Source: Sitta carolinensis
Taxonomy: Eukaryota; Chordata; Aves; Passeriformes; Sittidae
Length of the DNA stretch: 64,000 bases
Assembly: GCA_032173965.1 (NCBI GenBank)
Contig: CM063295.1
Location: 2,914,001 to 2,978,000 of the forward strand
Direction: 5' to 3'
Made by a program: the position numbers and the translations under genes. Under the pieces are notes generated by a model. The model did not search any database. It was not told the origin of the DNA and saw only the letters and a list, made by a program, of their open reading frames with translations. This document shows positions 48,459 through 63,400 of the stretch, one piece after another (the stretch's first letter is position 1; every line of letters begins with the position of its first letter).

Positions 48459-51400
48459 ATGGTGACTGACTTTGATGAAAAACATGACGAATATTTAATA
48501 TCCCTTCAGCAGAAAAACCGGTAAGATTTGCCATTTGTTACCACTCTGGGTATGAAATATTTGTTATATTGTATCAAATATCAGCAGCTGTGATGCAAAG
48601 TCTGACTGGCTGCGCCTTAAAACGTTCAGGTGTTTCCCTCTTCTTCCCTTTGCTAAACGTTCTTATTTCTAGAGGAGATCACAGTGCTTCTTCAGCATTT
48701 AAAATATATTTATTAATAACGTAGTTACTTTTTCCACAGCTGACAGGGAAGATTTTTGTTTACAGAGCAAGAGGTTGTAGATTCAGAAATAACTGGCAGC
48801 TCCCGCTGTGTGAGGATGTAGTTATGAGGTACAGTTGTTATGTTGTCAGAAATACAGAAAAGTGGGAAATAAGGACAGCCAGGTTGTGCCTTTGCAAACT
48901 CCAGTGTTTTTCAGACAAGTCTCAAATATTTCTTTTCCTCTTTGTTCGTGTGTTCCTGTCACTATACCCTGGAGAGATGAACTTCATAGCTTAATTTAGA
49001 GTAGTCTGCAGAACTTTCTTGCTGGATTCCTTCCTTTAACACAAGCTGTAAGGTTTCTAATCAAATTCTGTAACAAACTGGTTTGGTTAAAAGACCTGGA
49101 AGGCCACAATTATGTTAAAAGACCAGCCAATTTTTGGGACCACAGTTTTTTTTCCTATTTAGTATCCTAAAGCAGTTTTAGAAAAGGATGAAACCAGTTT
49201 ATTAAATGGCTAAACCCACTTGCATACTTGGTATTCTGACTGCTGGGGACATGCTTTTGGGAAAAGGTGGCTTGTGTCACAACACAGACATGTGGGGGGC
49301 TTTGGCCTCTGGATTGACCCATCCTGGAGTTGGGGGGAAATGAGGTAGTGCAGGGGGATGCACAAATTCCATGTGCCATCATCCACATGATGCCAACCTC
49401 CTGGCCTGCAGTCACCTCACCAAAGGAATTAGCATGGACTGGGTATAACCCATGGTGAAAGGAGAGAAGATGAGAGTTGGAAGAGGGAGAGCAGCTGCTT
49501 CACTGAGCCCATGGAAGGGCATTATTTTGATATTATTTTAACCAGCATTTAATTTTCTGGTATCTCTAACTGCAGTATTGGCTGGGGGCTTTCCACCTCC
49601 AGTTTCAAAACACAAGTCATCTTTTTTTATTCTTGAAAAGAGACCAACAGTTTTTAAGCTTTTTGAAATTCTAAGTGAAATTCTTTGAAATTCTTTGAAA
49701 TTCTTAAGAAGAAAGGTTAAATATGCAAAATACCAAATGGAAAAAATAATGTGAAATAAGAAACAACCTTGAAAAAACCTCAGAAAGGAAAAGCTTGGTC
49801 CAATTTCATCTGTCACAGTGTGTGGGTGCCCATACATACATTAGAGAACAGGAACAGACCCTGGAAGATGTATTCTGAAAGGGTTACTTGAACTGGGAAC
49901 ATATTTTTCAGCTTTGTGACATGGTGTGTTGTTGTATTTATTGATGATCTGACCATCTGTGTATGCACTGTGCCAGGATGAATTATTGGCCTTTCTCCTT
50001 CAGGCTGCAGCAACGGTTAAAAAGAAAAGATCCCGTGCAACTCAGACTGGAGCAGCTGGAGAAAGGATTTTCTCCGTATGTGAATGGAGCTAACTCTGAG
50101 CTGAGAAAGCACAGCAGGAAGATCACCCCACAGAGCTGCCTGAGGAACAGGCCCAAAGCCAGCAGGGCAAAGGGTGAGTGCCATGGGAGCCTGGCAGAGC
50201 TCAGCTCACTCTCAGAGGTCACTGTGATCCAGGCATGGCACCACTGGAGCCTGCTGGGGTGGAATCCCGTGGAAACTGGAGTGCTTAAGCTGGTTGTGTG
50301 TGAGGAATAGTCTCTGTAACACCCTATCCATTTTTCACTTGATCCCTCTTTAATTCCAACATTTAACGTCCCTGCCTCTTCATTTGTTAAACAGCTCTAA
50401 GTAAAAGTAGATTAGAAATGTGTATAAATTGTCAGGGGAAAATAATGGTATACCTTTGACACATAACACCATTAAGAGGATTTAAGATCTGATGGACTTC
50501 AGTGTTATCCAAGTCTGGTGTCCTGAGGACAAATGACATTTGATGACATAGACTGTAATCAAATTATATCCAGTAATAGCTTCATTAAGCTCATAAATTA
50601 CGTTTAAGCTATAATAGTTGTCTTAAAAAGATAGCTAATCTTTATTTAAATATTTGAAGTGAAGAAAATCAACCATTTTTTTCCAGTGATTAGCTGGCAG
50701 TATGGAAAAATGAGTATTTTGTTTCTAATTTAAGTCTGTCTGTCATTGAGAGCAGTGCAGTGACAAGAATAATTTTGCATGCATGAAAGTATAAAGTATG
50801 AGCTTACTGGCCTTCTAATCTATTTAGCATAATGAAAAGAAAGTTGATTTTACTAAATCCCTGTGTAAAGCAGTTTACCAGCCTTAGTCAGTTATGTCCA
50901 TACATATCTCATACAACCTATCTCAGAGTGTATTTTTAATGTGTGATGGCCTGCCTAAGCTTCATTTTCACCTAAACATAAATCAAAGAGATAAAAAAAT
51001 TACCTAGTATGATAATTTATTGTTTGAAATTTTATTAATCTCAACAGATTAGTTAGGAAACCAACTTTTCCTTCAATAACTGTTCCATGGCTCTAACTTC
51101 ATCTCCTTTATTTGTTTTCTTTCTACACTGGGCACATACTACTTGTTTGTAGGCTTCGGTGTGTTCAGCTTTTATAATTTCCTGCAGGTTGTGTAGGATG
51201 GTGATGAGGAATCAGCTTGTCAGCTGGCTCCACTGTTCTCTCTGAAAGTGAAACTTTGTGTGTAATGATGTAAAAATGGTCATGTTCTTGGATCTGGGAA
51301 ATGGTGGAAATTGGCTTCTCTGTCACACAGGGCTGATACATGTTCAGGTAGCTAAAGAGGATGTAAACCAACATCTTGGACTTTTTGCTCCAAAAATTGT

Positions 51401-54400
51401 GAGAAATTGTGTGATAATTGCAGCAGCTCTAGTGGAACTCTGTCAAGAGAAATTTCCCCTTAAAGTTCTGCTGTGCAGTTGTTATGTCTCAGCTTAATTA
51501 AAATTCCTTTTTTCTATGGTCCCTTAAAGCCACTTGCTTCAATCAAGGTAGAATAAGTGTCTTAGGGATCTCTGAAGACTCCAGTTGCAGTCTCTGTTCC
51601 TTTCCTCAACTCCACCAATCAGAGACTGTAGCACCAGCTCTGCAGAAGTTAACTCAGTGGTTTGCTGTTTCTTAACTCTCCACTGGTGGTGTTTTAAACA
51701 CGTGAAGCTGCAGTGAACGACACCAACTGAACCATCATCGTCATTTTCCTCTTCCATTTGATGGGAGTCACTGCTGATCTGTTTGAGTTTCTTGCCTTTC
51801 ATTTCTAGGCATTTCTTCTCAGTGATAGAATATGATTTAACTTACAGGAATGATTCCTAACTGAGATACAGGACTGAGTTTTCTTCCCTATCCATCTCCC
51901 ATGAGAGTTATTGCATCATTTATTATTTCTAAAGAATCCATCTATAGGATTAGACTTCACTGAAAAATTAGGAATGGGTGATACTTAATAATCCAGAACG
52001 GACATAAATCCCTCTTTCTGGTTCCTGAAAGTGTCATCATAAATCTATTTGTCAGGACTGTTTTCTTCGTGTTCCCTACAGTAATTACTGATAATAGTGA
52101 TTGATTAAGTTTTTATGCTTAGGATTGGCAATGAATTAAAGTAAATGATGGGTTGGAGGGTAGTGAAGCTGGGCTCTAGGGGTGCTGGCATTTCTTTGGG
52201 TCTATAACCCACCCATGGTTTCACAGCTCTGTTTGTTGTTCCAGTGAATGTCTGTGTGGTCACAAATATGTGGCTTGAGGGTAGTGTGGGATCCCTTTGG
52301 ATTAGGACTAGGATTTTGAGGATGTACTTCTCAGTCCTTGCCTAGTCAGATAGGCACTGACAGCTCAAACCTCAGAGGGAATGGCACCAGTGGAGCTGTT
52401 CTGTGTGCCTAGACTGGTTGGTATTCACATCCCATCCATCCCATGGGAAGGATATTTTTGTTCCTAAATAATGTTTGTTGCACAGATGACTCGCATCAGC
52501 TTCTGCCTGGGATTTCAGTTACTATTTTTCCTGGCTTAGAGAGACCTGGTCATGTGAAACCATCACTGAGTCATGGACTCACAGAACTGGGAGGGGCCTT
52601 GAAGCTCATTCAGTCCCACCCCTGCCATGGGCAGGGATACCTTCCACTATCCCAGGTTGCTCCAAGCCCTTCCAACCTGGCCTGGAACACTTGCAGGGAT
52701 CCAGGGGCGGCCACAGCTTCTCTGGGCACCCTGTGCCAGGGCTTTGTCACCCTCAGAGGGAACAATTTTCTTCTAATACCCAATCTAGCCCTGCTCTGTG
52801 TCAGTGTGAAGCCATTCCCCCTTGTCCTGTCACTCCATAACTTGTAAAGAGTCTCTTCAGACATTCCAGCAGTTCTGAGGGTGAAGTACTCAGCAGTGGT
52901 AGCATGAGTCTTACCATCTCCCCTTTTCCTACTTACATTTGCAGCACTCTTGGGATGCTTCTGGGCAGAGATGGATTCTCAGAGAATGCAAGGGAAAGGT
53001 GTTTCCCGTTCTCTCCCAAAGCAGTGACTGAATCCAGCCATGCTCCTCACAGTGTGAGCTCAAGACAGTTCACCCTCAGTGCCAGCGGAGCCAATGCAGC
53101 ACAGCAATCAGCACAAGCACTGACTCCAAGGATTTCTGGTGTTCCTTGGGAATAGCCTAGTGGAGTAGCAGGAGCTCTGTTTCTCTTCCTTGGAGCAGTC
53201 CATTCCTTTTCCCCTCTGTGTTTAGTTGTGTTTTGGGCCTCTGAGACAGAGAGATGCTTTGTGCTGGAGCAAAAGAATGACATCCTGCAGTGCTGTGATC
53301 CCTCCATGACATAAGCAAACACTGGCCCCCCAAGATGGTCCTAGTCTGGGCCTGTTCCCTGCTGTCTGCTTGGAGCAGCTTTTGTGCAGGCTCCTGGTGA
53401 ACCAGACTGCCCAAGGGCCTGTAACTAAAAGGAATCTTTTGTGTTTTCCTGCAGTCAAAACTTGCCGTGTCAATTCTCTGAGCAGGTCACTGCACGGGTG
53501 CATGAAGGGTTGTCCACAACCCAAAAAAGAAAATGTGGTATTGAGAGCTGTAATGAGCAACCTGATTTAATTCTGAAGTAAGCCCTGCTTTGAGTGGAAA
53601 GCTGAACTTGGTGACCCCCAGAGGTTCCTTCCAAATGAAATCTTTCTCTGATTCTATGACCTTTGTCGGACAATAGCTTCTTTTATTGGTAGTGCCAGTT
53701 CCTGCAGCCTTAGGGTGACCATTAAATTATAGCTTAAAGAAAAAAGGTTTTGCATCAGCTGTTTTTCTCCACTGAGAAGAAATGGAAGCTGTAAATCTGT
53801 CTTGGCCATAGGAAATGAGATGCCTTTATTTAGGATGCTACTGAGAATGTTGGTGATGTCTTTGTTCCATCGAGGATGCTGATGTGACCTGCAAGTTGTT
53901 TGTCTCTTTCTTTCATCAAAGCATCTTCTCACAAATCCATTGTTCCACTCTAAGGTGGGACCATTTCCAGCACAGAGACCCTTAGTTCTCCTTGACCATA
54001 CAGAGATTTTTTGCAGAAGTTCCAGAACCAAATCTTCCTTGCCTTAGAAATGAAGGATAATGGTTGTTTGTCCTTCATTTATGGCTTATACATGAAGAAT
54101 CCTTCTCTTCACAGTATGTTAAATACCCAATACATTGTTTAATCTGCCACTACCTTATGTTTCCTTAGTTTTGAGAGTAAATACACACAATTCCTTTGTA
54201 AACCCAGCATGTCACCTGTTGTTCACCAGAACCCAGTCTGTCAGTCTGCCTTTGGTAGTTGCGTTCTGGGCTCAGTTGGCTTCCTCAGACAGGCTACTTT
54301 CTACCCAGCTGGGGGTCAGAATGATGTGTACCCCTGTGCTAGAATGTATTTCTATATTTGCATATCAGAAAAGGTGGGGCTTCCACTACTTTTAAGCTAT

Positions 54401-57400
54401 TGTAGCTTAAAAGAATTTAGTCTCTTAAAAACACTTAATGATAAGTGTCCCTGAAGAGGTTCAAAGCTCCTGCTGCTGGAACTGGCCAGGATCAGATGTG
54501 GGATGTCTTTGCAGCTGTTGATTCCATTCACATGTCAGATTTACTCTTCTGTCCTCAGCTGGGGGGAAACCAAAAACCCACAAACCCATGAAGGAAGGTT
54601 TATTGTCTAATATCATATTTCTGCTTTCTCTCTCCTGTCTTCTAATCCTTGTGTGTGCCTGCTGAAGAAGCAGCCCAGCCAGAAGAGAGTGGAGTGCCAG
54701 AACACAGCACTCAGACAGCCCCAAGCAAGATACAACGCAGGAATTGGCTTCAGGTATGGGGCAGGTGGAAGAAAAGAGGCTTTGAACTAATTCTTAGGTT
54801 GCAAATAACTTCAGGGGAAATTGGTTGCAAGTGGTACAGCTGGGATTCTCTGAGTGGCTTGGTCTGGTATTGACAACATGAAACGTTCCCCTGCCCAGAT
54901 TTGTGTCTGCTTGGAAGCCTGAAGAGGCAAATCTCATTGAAAGGGTTTGGATTCAGTGACATTCATCACAGAAGCTTTTGTAGCCTGGACATGAGTGGCT
55001 CCCTGTGTCCTCCAGCAGAATAGGTGCTGTTGGATAGCTCCAATGGCACTCCAGGGAATTTATCAAGTGCAAAGGATGGAGGAACTCATTTTGGAGAGAC
55101 ATCCCTGCCTGTTACTGCTGTTCTCCACCCTGCAACAGGACTGAGGGACAAAGACATGTAATTTGCATAATTTGAGTCATAATTTGTGATAAATTCTTGT
55201 AGATCATTAGGGAAATGCATATAAATAAAAATATCCTTTGTGTAAGAAATTTGGAGCCATCAGCTCCATAGTTGTTAGTTCACCAGAGAAATCTCGAAGA
55301 GAAACCTATTTTCTTTTAGCCTAAAGAAGGATCTGAGATAACCTGTCAAGGGCTTAATTAGAAGAGTAAAAGTGAATTCAGAACAATGGAGAAATGTCAC
55401 CCAAGTGATTACACTACTTGATTAGCCATTGGCCTGGCTGGATGTCCAGTCTGTGCTTGAGTGATGGGATCAGAGGTCTTTGGCACTGTGCATTGTGTTT
55501 GTGCTATGCAGGCTTTCTTTTTCTTCAGAAAGTACTGCACATTCAAGCTTTAAGGCTGTGTTACTTTATTTGCCACCCTTACTGCTTAGTTGAATTCATT
55601 TTCTCAGCTTCCATTATGGTCTGTCAGAACTTCTTGGCTGAATTTGCCAGATGTGTGGCTCTGTACTAAAACCTGGTTGCTACTTGAGACTATTTTAGGA
55701 TGATTCCTGAAGTCTTTTATCCAGTTGGATGGGAGGATAGGAGTTACTATATCCTTATGAACAATTGGAATTATTTAACTAAGGAAAAGTGCAACCACAG
55801 ACTGAGAAGGAGGTTGTGCCAAAAGCAGCTTCCCTTTCCCAGGGATTTCCCATGGGGTTTTTTTGGATCACTAGAGGAGCCAGCAGTTCCTGGCCAAACC
55901 TCTCAAACTTGTGCTATGCTCAGGGATGCTGCGAGGGGGAAAGATAGACTCACTGAAAGAATTCACCCACATTGTCTGAGGATATTCCCTCTGGGACATC
56001 TCTGCCCCTGGCACTTAGAAAATGCTCGAGGAGTGTAGGAACAACAGAGAGCAAGGTTTAATATCACTGCCCACTCTGGGCACACCAGCAGCAGCAGCAG
56101 CAGGAGGGGAGTTTGACCAGGGCTGTTAAACCATAACTCAGAGGCCCAAAGGTGAGCTCAGGGAGGACAGAAACCTGTGCAACAGAGGGGAAAAGCAGTG
56201 CTTCATCATGCTATTGTTATGTGAAGTGTGATGGTTGCTCTTTTTGTGCTGCTGATAGACAGAAGAAATCTAATTTCTTTGAACGCTTCTTTCGACAGAA
56301 AACTGTGGAGATTAAAACAGAAAGAGGGGGTAAACGCTACATTAAACCATCTCTGGTGTACTCTGATGATTTTGAACCTTATGAAAGCTTGAGTGTGGAG
56401 AGCAGCAGTGATGATGATGGTCCTCTCTCCCAGGTACAATTGGCAGTTGCCTTCTGTTGTTCATGGCAGTCATTTGAAATGTGGTCATGCCCAGGTATCG
56501 CCTCAGCTGGAGCACCCAAAGTGTCTTACAGTGGTGTCTTCATTAGAGAATTTGGCTTTGATGAGATGTGACAAAAAGAAGGAAAAAAATGAAAAGTAAA
56601 GCTTCTTGGAAAATCAAGTCTCAATCAGCAATGCTACAAAATGTTAAACCTTATTTTTAGGAGGTGGAATATTGTCTCTGTTGGGTTGAATCGACGTATT
56701 TCCTGCAAGGAGCCCCTTTCAGTTCACTTAATGGTTATGTAAGTGAACATCACTCCTGGGTGTCAGGTCAGAGAAAGCTGAAACAACAGCTTTTGGTGCC
56801 CTTAGGGTAGCCTTTAAATAATGATGCTGAAATTGTTGCATGTCATTCATTGTTTTACCTAACAAAAATCAGACTGTTTGAAAGTGTTATAATCAATGCA
56901 GTTGCTTTGCATCAAGGATTGTTGTTGTATTGACTGTGCAGCCTTCCATTTGATCACTAATTGCAGTTTGTTCTAGCACACTTCACAAATGTGAGAGAAA
57001 ACGAATCAATGAACAAAAATTTATGAATGTTTTTCTGTCTAACCAATTAATGACATAAATAAAGCTTTTCTGGGTAGTGGAGTAGCATCTATATATGAAA
57101 CTGTTTACAGATCTTACCACTGATATCAGATAAAATTCCCAAGCATATTTTCCTAGCTTGCATCTTTCTCTCATCCCTATATTGCTCTTGAATAGTTGGT
57201 TATTTTTTGCACTACAAACTGGTAGCTTGTTTACACTGATGGATATTTATATCTTTTATGTGTTTTTAATAGGAAGCTAATAATTTCAAAACAACCTCCC
57301 ACTTTTCTATTTAGTTTAAGATGGAAATAATTTTTATTTTGCTGGGGCTATAATGTGTTTTTCTGAATGTCTTGTTACAATGCAGATGCAGAGGTTTCAA

Positions 57401-60400
57401 AGGAAAAGAAAGCTTATACAATTTCCCGTCAAAGAGCTGGAAATATTAGTTTTGACTGTCTTAAAGACATGCTGGATATCAAGGCTCAGGTTGCTTATAA
57501 ACCCTCTTTTGAACCTGACTTTGTCGGCTCTTTGTAATATATTTCTGTCAACATGGATTTCCTAACAAGTGTAATCTGTAGGAGCTTGAAGCTTTCATTG
57601 CAAACTGAATATAGACTGTCACAGTTCATTTGTACCTGAGGTAGCTTCAGGTTTTCATTTTATACAGTTTGCTTACCTATATTTATCTCAAAACTCTAAT
57701 ACCAACAAAGCAGGGGGGAGAAAAAGCATTTAAGAGATGCAAGATCTTTTCCTTTTGCATTCATGCAAGCACACAGCTCTCCAGCATCATCTGTGCTGTT
57801 TGTGGTGTGTGATGAGAGAGGCAGGGCAGTTTTTTCCACAGTAAATTTCAAAATAAGTTCTTTTTTGCATAAAATCCTGTTACAGTGTGTCCACTTCAAA
57901 AAACTCTGTGCAAATTGGGAGCTTAGCCCATTAGACCCCAACTCTTTTTTCTGCTGGTTTTTGAAGTACAGGGGTGTACAAGGCAGGACTGTTATCATCT
58001 ATCACATTCTTAAAAAGGAGCTGCTGCTACATGAGCTCGACAGTCTTGTGAAAGCATTTGGAAATTCTGGATTGCAGCTTCTCTTCAAATAGCAAGGCAC
58101 AACTGTGAGACTGCACAAATATATGCTTTTACTCTTCCCCTTACTTATTTTTTGTAACTTATTTCTAAAAATTGGTTTTGCACATAAAAACTCCTTGGCC
58201 TACAGAAGGTTCCTGCTGGATACTGATGAGAAGGAGCTCAGGAGTTGAAGGATGATTTTTCTTTACAAGCCCTCATCAAAGGAGGCAAGACATGTCATAG
58301 GAATGGGAATATTTTTAGCTGCATCACAGCTTCAAGTTCATCAGAAGATTTTTCTTTCTCCTGGGGAGGAAGAGGCAGCCACTCTGGTTTATTTTAAAAT
58401 ACAAGTTTGAGCTTTTCTGACAGATGTGTTTATATTGTAGCAGGAGTTGAGAAGCTTGCAGCGCAGTGTGGAAAAGGAGAGAATGGAAGAAGACTCCCGT
58501 AGTGATGATTATGACTCTGTCGAAGAGGATGTGTTTTCAGAACCATCTTCCACTGAGGAAGCAATTACAGGCTTTGAAGCCTTCAGTTGGATAGCAGTGG
58601 GGCACTGCAGAAGGAAGGCTCTGAACCTCAGGATGCTGGGAGATGCTCTGGCCTTGTTTCTGGTGCCCCAACTGTGCTGGAGTTCAACCAGGACCAAGGC
58701 AGTAAGTCTGTGTCTTCACAGTAATCATTCTTTGAGGGAATTGCTATTAAGGTTGATCATTAGGAGTTACTCCATACCCTCCTGAGTTCTCATGCTCTTC
58801 AGCAAACCTGTTGTTTGATCTCCTGATTTGGGACACTTGCATTCTGTTGTACATCATTAAGAATTTTTTGGCAAATCCTAAGATGCAGACCTGGTTACTG
58901 CACCTGCATCAACAGCTCTAGACATGTGAACTAAGATTGTCTCAGACTGTCTGTGAGATTTCTCAAGGAACTGCCATGTTTTTAGATATATTTTTGAACT
59001 GGTTTTGCAGTAATTGGGGCAGCCAAATCTTCCCAGTTTCACCTTTAGTTCATCCTGGGTGCTGGGTGTTTGCCCCATTGTGTGCTGTTCATCCCTGGTG
59101 ATGGACATGAGCCATTTCTTTTTGCCTCTTTCAGTCTCCTTTGGAGAACTCAGTGTGCAAACCCACAACAAGTCACTAGGTTTCAAAGATGATTTAACAA
59201 AGGGTGGAGAGCTCAGGCAGAAACCTCCCTTCAGTATTTCTCAAAATTCCCTCCCTGCTCTTTTCCAGTACAGTAATTGGTTTTGGTTTTGTTTATTTTA
59301 CTATTTTACTACTTCCTTTTTTTTTTTTTTTTTTCCCTAATCTATATAGTTAATTGCATAAATTCAGAAGAACAATCTTGGAATAAATTAAGTAGAGGAG
59401 TGTTCCTTTCATTATCATAGATGTGAGTGGAGTGTGACTGGGGAGAGGGGCAGAAGAAGAGACAGGAGCAAGGGATGGAAGCACAGTGAGAACAAAATCT
59501 CTGGGAGAGTGCAGGACTTTTTGTCCAGAGAGAAATTTCAGAACTGTGATGGAAACAGTAGAGGCATTAATAATTCCCAAATCAAAAAGTGAAGAAGTAC
59601 TTGTAAAACCTACTCTAGGCAACCCTCTCCCCCTTTGAGACTTCTAAACAAGACAACATTTGTGTCTGTATTTTAAGAATTTACTTTAGTATAACTGTGC
59701 TAACAAATGACTGAGGAGTTCTTTTTTATGTTTGCTTTTCTTGACAGTAGTGCAGGTAAATATCTGGCAGTGATGAGGTATCTTGGTACATTATAATACT
59801 ATTTTTATTTTGTTTCACTGAGTTAGTGCCAGCCATCCATATGTGCTTCTACATCAATGGAACAGTGTCAGTGAAAGGGAGGGAAATTATCACTTTTACC
59901 TATGCCAACATAATTGAAGTGGCAGAACTTCAGCATTTAAAATCCAATAATGTTTCCTGGGTTGGCTGCATCCACGTAACTTTAAAGTTCATTATTCCTT
60001 TTTCCTTTTTATCTTGCAGAAGTGAAGCCAGTGAGAGTTCTCTCAGCCAAAAGGAAGGACAGTGCTGAAGTGTACATTCCTGTCACGCTGAGAAATAAAG
60101 GCACTCGGCCCCTCTCTGCTGAGTTCTTGCACCAGGACAGTCATGAAACAATTTGTTCTAGTAAGAAATAAGAATATGTGATGTCAATAAGGAGAGTTTT
60201 CATGCTTTTTCCCCCTCTGGCTCAGATGCAATTTCAGCACATATCTCTCATTATGTGATTTTTTAAGCTGTCACTCCCCTGCCTGCTTTTTCTTTTTTTT
60301 TTTTTAAGTGGGATTTTCTATGCTTTTGTTGTTAACACCTCGAATGTCTGACTTCAGTAAAAATTGTGATAAAGTATAAAAGCCTGTATACTTTAATCTT

Positions 60401-63400
60401 CTGCCACATCTTGACTATCTTCCTTCTCTTTTTGCTTCCACAGCACAAGATTTTCCGTCTCCCTTTCAGTCCTTGTTCAGTACCTGCTCTGTTTCCCACT
60501 CCCCTCGTGGAGGTCTGTTCCCTGTGGTATTAATGGAAATGTGTGTTCTCCCAGTCACCAGTTTGATGGAAGAGCTTTAACACAACAATTTGTAGCAATA
60601 CAAAATGCAGAGTTCTCTACCACAATAAGGGCACAGTTTTTCATAGCATGACAAAGCCTTGTGGCTGCTTGGGACTGTACTTGAATTACACCTTGAACAC
60701 TGAGCTCAGTCTGCAGTGCTGGTAGATATGCCAGGATCTAGGACCATATTTCCTAGGACTCTTTTTTTCTTGTTCTGGAGAACGTAATTTGAAGCCACTG
60801 CTGCTTATTTGAAAAATCTGCTGCTAAGTTGTGGCCTGCACCTGGGGAAAAACCCCAACAAAAGACAGCAAACCCCAAATGTAGGGGCTGAACTTGTGAC
60901 TGCAGTTGTAGTTCAGGGCAGTCCTTAACTGAAAATGTCTGATCAGCTGGAGTTTTGAAAGGTCTGAGGTGAAGTTTTCAGACCTGCCATACTCTGTGGT
61001 CAAGCTGCTCTTTTCAAAAAAGCAGAATCCAGATGTGTCCCAAGAAAGCACTAAGGCCACTGGTTTTGAAAAGCCAAATAATTAGTTTCTAAGTTAGCAA
61101 GCAACCAAACAGAGAAAAAGGAGTTAATTCTTTTTGGCTCCAGAATAAATCCCCTTTGTAGCTTCTGAGACCCTCACCCACCATCTGTTGAAGCAGATGT
61201 TGCTTTGACTTCCCAGAGATGTGTGCAGCATTTTCTCAGGTTATAATTGTGCTGGTTGGAGCTTCTGTCCAACTACTGTGATAAATCCTAAATTAATTTC
61301 ATTTCAGGGGGATGATACAGTAGAGAAGAATAAGCAGGTCTTTCTCCTATCCCTGTTTCTGCAGAGATGGCTGCTGCTTGTTGAAAGTTTTCATGGGTGT
61401 ATGTGCAAAGAGTGAACACACACAGATCTCAGCTCAGTTTGAACTTGTCTTTTCAAGGTGGAGCTCATGTTACTTGCACTGTGCTCTCCTCCCTGCAGCA
61501 CTGAGAGCACTCTGGCACTTCAGTATTTCCCCTCACTCTAAATGTCTGTACAACTTCAGTCTCTTCTCTTCCCTTGACTTTAAAAGCCCTCAGATATAAC
61601 CACTGTGCTTCTCTTTTAGTCTAGTCTCACATCATCTGTTGTTAAATTTGATTTCCTTTCTTTCAAACCTGTTTCTAGGCTGTGATGTTTCTGTTTCTCC
61701 ATGAAGTTTGGGAAGATTGGGATTCGTGTGGGCATTGTGATGACTGCTTAAGTGATAAGGTCATTTATTTTGCCTTGTAAATAGCAACTCCTGACTCCCC
61801 TTGTTTTGCTTTGAACACCCCAATTACAAATTCCTGCTGTGCTTAAATGACCTATACTTCTTTTCAATGGACTATTACAAGGCATTTCCACTAAATACCA
61901 GAACAAAGCAATCTAAAAGCATAAAAATTATGTTTCTCATTTGTTGGTTTTCCTCTTCTTACAATGCTGTTTTAACTGTTGCCTAAAGAAGATGTGACTT
62001 GGAACCTTAACATAAAACCAAACTGGGGGAATTCAGCTCCATTTGGGATGGTTATAGACTTCTTGCAAAGCCCTGTGTCAGTAACTGAATGGGAAGTTTC
62101 AGATGTTGGAATGTTCCATACTTGTATGTCCTGAACAAATGAGTTTATTTTCCCTTTTTTGTTTGGTCCCAGAGCCCTTAAGTCGACCAGAAACATCCCT
62201 TTCATTAACCAGGAAGAGTGTGTGTGAGAAGGATCCTGACCTCTCTGTTTCAGCTGTTGTTCAAGCAGTGCAGATTGAGAATGAAATCTTGCAGAGAGAT
62301 CTGCAAAGGCAAGCAGTTGCCACAAGGCCCCAAAAGGTATGGCAAAAAAAAAGAGAGCTGTTTGTTCAAGTAGCAAAACCCCCATGAATTACAATCTCTT
62401 ACACATTAGGATTGTGCATGAATGAATGGTGATGCCCATTCATTCATAAAGTGTAATTTAATTTGTGTTATTCTTCCAAAGGGTTGTTTCCTTTAATCTG
62501 CTTCCTCAGGATGGCATCCCACAGTTCCCTCTTGATTACAGGGATCACTGAGCAACTGATAGACCAGCCATAAGATGTATCTATACAGTCAGATGCACAG
62601 CTGCAGGCCCACTTGAGCCATTTTCATCCTGCAAGCTTCTGAAACAAGGCAATGTGTGATTTCCATCCCAGTGAATCCTGCCTTCCTCCAGGACTCATTA
62701 ATATGGCCACTGCTCCCAGTTAGTGCATGCTCTGCTGTTGGAGCAGAGCTGTCCTGTACACTGCTGGATCTCAGTGAGGATGAGCTGGGGAGGGTTTTCT
62801 GCCCCAGTCTGTGTTCATCTCTTACCTCCAGAAACCATGTTTTAAAACAATTAAAAACTAATAAGCGAGGAAGTCAACAAAAATCAACAAAAAAGTTGAG
62901 TAGAGTCAGAGAAAGAGCCCATAGCATTATAAGAATGCAGCACTTTCCCTCTGTTTCCTCTTAGGTAACCTACTGATAGATCTTTATTGAAAAAATAAAT
63001 CATTATTTTAAGCTAACAGAATTGAGGGGTTAAGGGATTTTAAAAGATCTTATGATTTTGGAGGAGAATGTCTAGTAGACTTGTGCCAAAGCTTTGGCCA
63101 ACCCTGAGTCCTACCAAATGTACACAATGAGATTTAAAATATATATATATATATATTTATATATGTGTGTGTGTGTGTATTTTCTGGTCCTCAGTTTGCT
63201 TCTATGTTTTCTTCCACATAGAAGATCAAGCTCCACGCTCAGCTCTTTCCTTGTAAATCAAGACCAATTCCATTAAATGTGCTTTAACTTTGTATAGAGT
63301 TACAGATGAGCTGGGCCCAAACTCTTGCTTGTTTCAGAGATGCAGATTGATGCTGTTTGGGTGAGAACAATCTGAATGAGACATGTTCATCTTTTTCTTA

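Larger units (their letters stand above)
50174..54667 (+). other. KATNIP intron 2
   Basis: A 4.5-kb intron holding two CR1 fragments (52565-52866 and 53595-53662). No exon with matching phase was found between exons 2 and 3. A minus-strand open frame of 125 codons (53654-54031) has no recognisable product. Confidence 0.6.

Noticed and set aside
53456..53490. Possible extra KATNIP exon after a cctgcag acceptor (VKTCRVNSLSR)
   Set aside because: Its phase fits exon 2 but leaves two bases at the nearest donor, which does not match exon 3, and no homology is apparent.
53654..54031. 125-codon minus-strand open frame in KATNIP intron 2
   Set aside because: No recognisable domain, no splice-site context, and a length reachable by chance in 64 kb. 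A protein search or expression data could reopen this.
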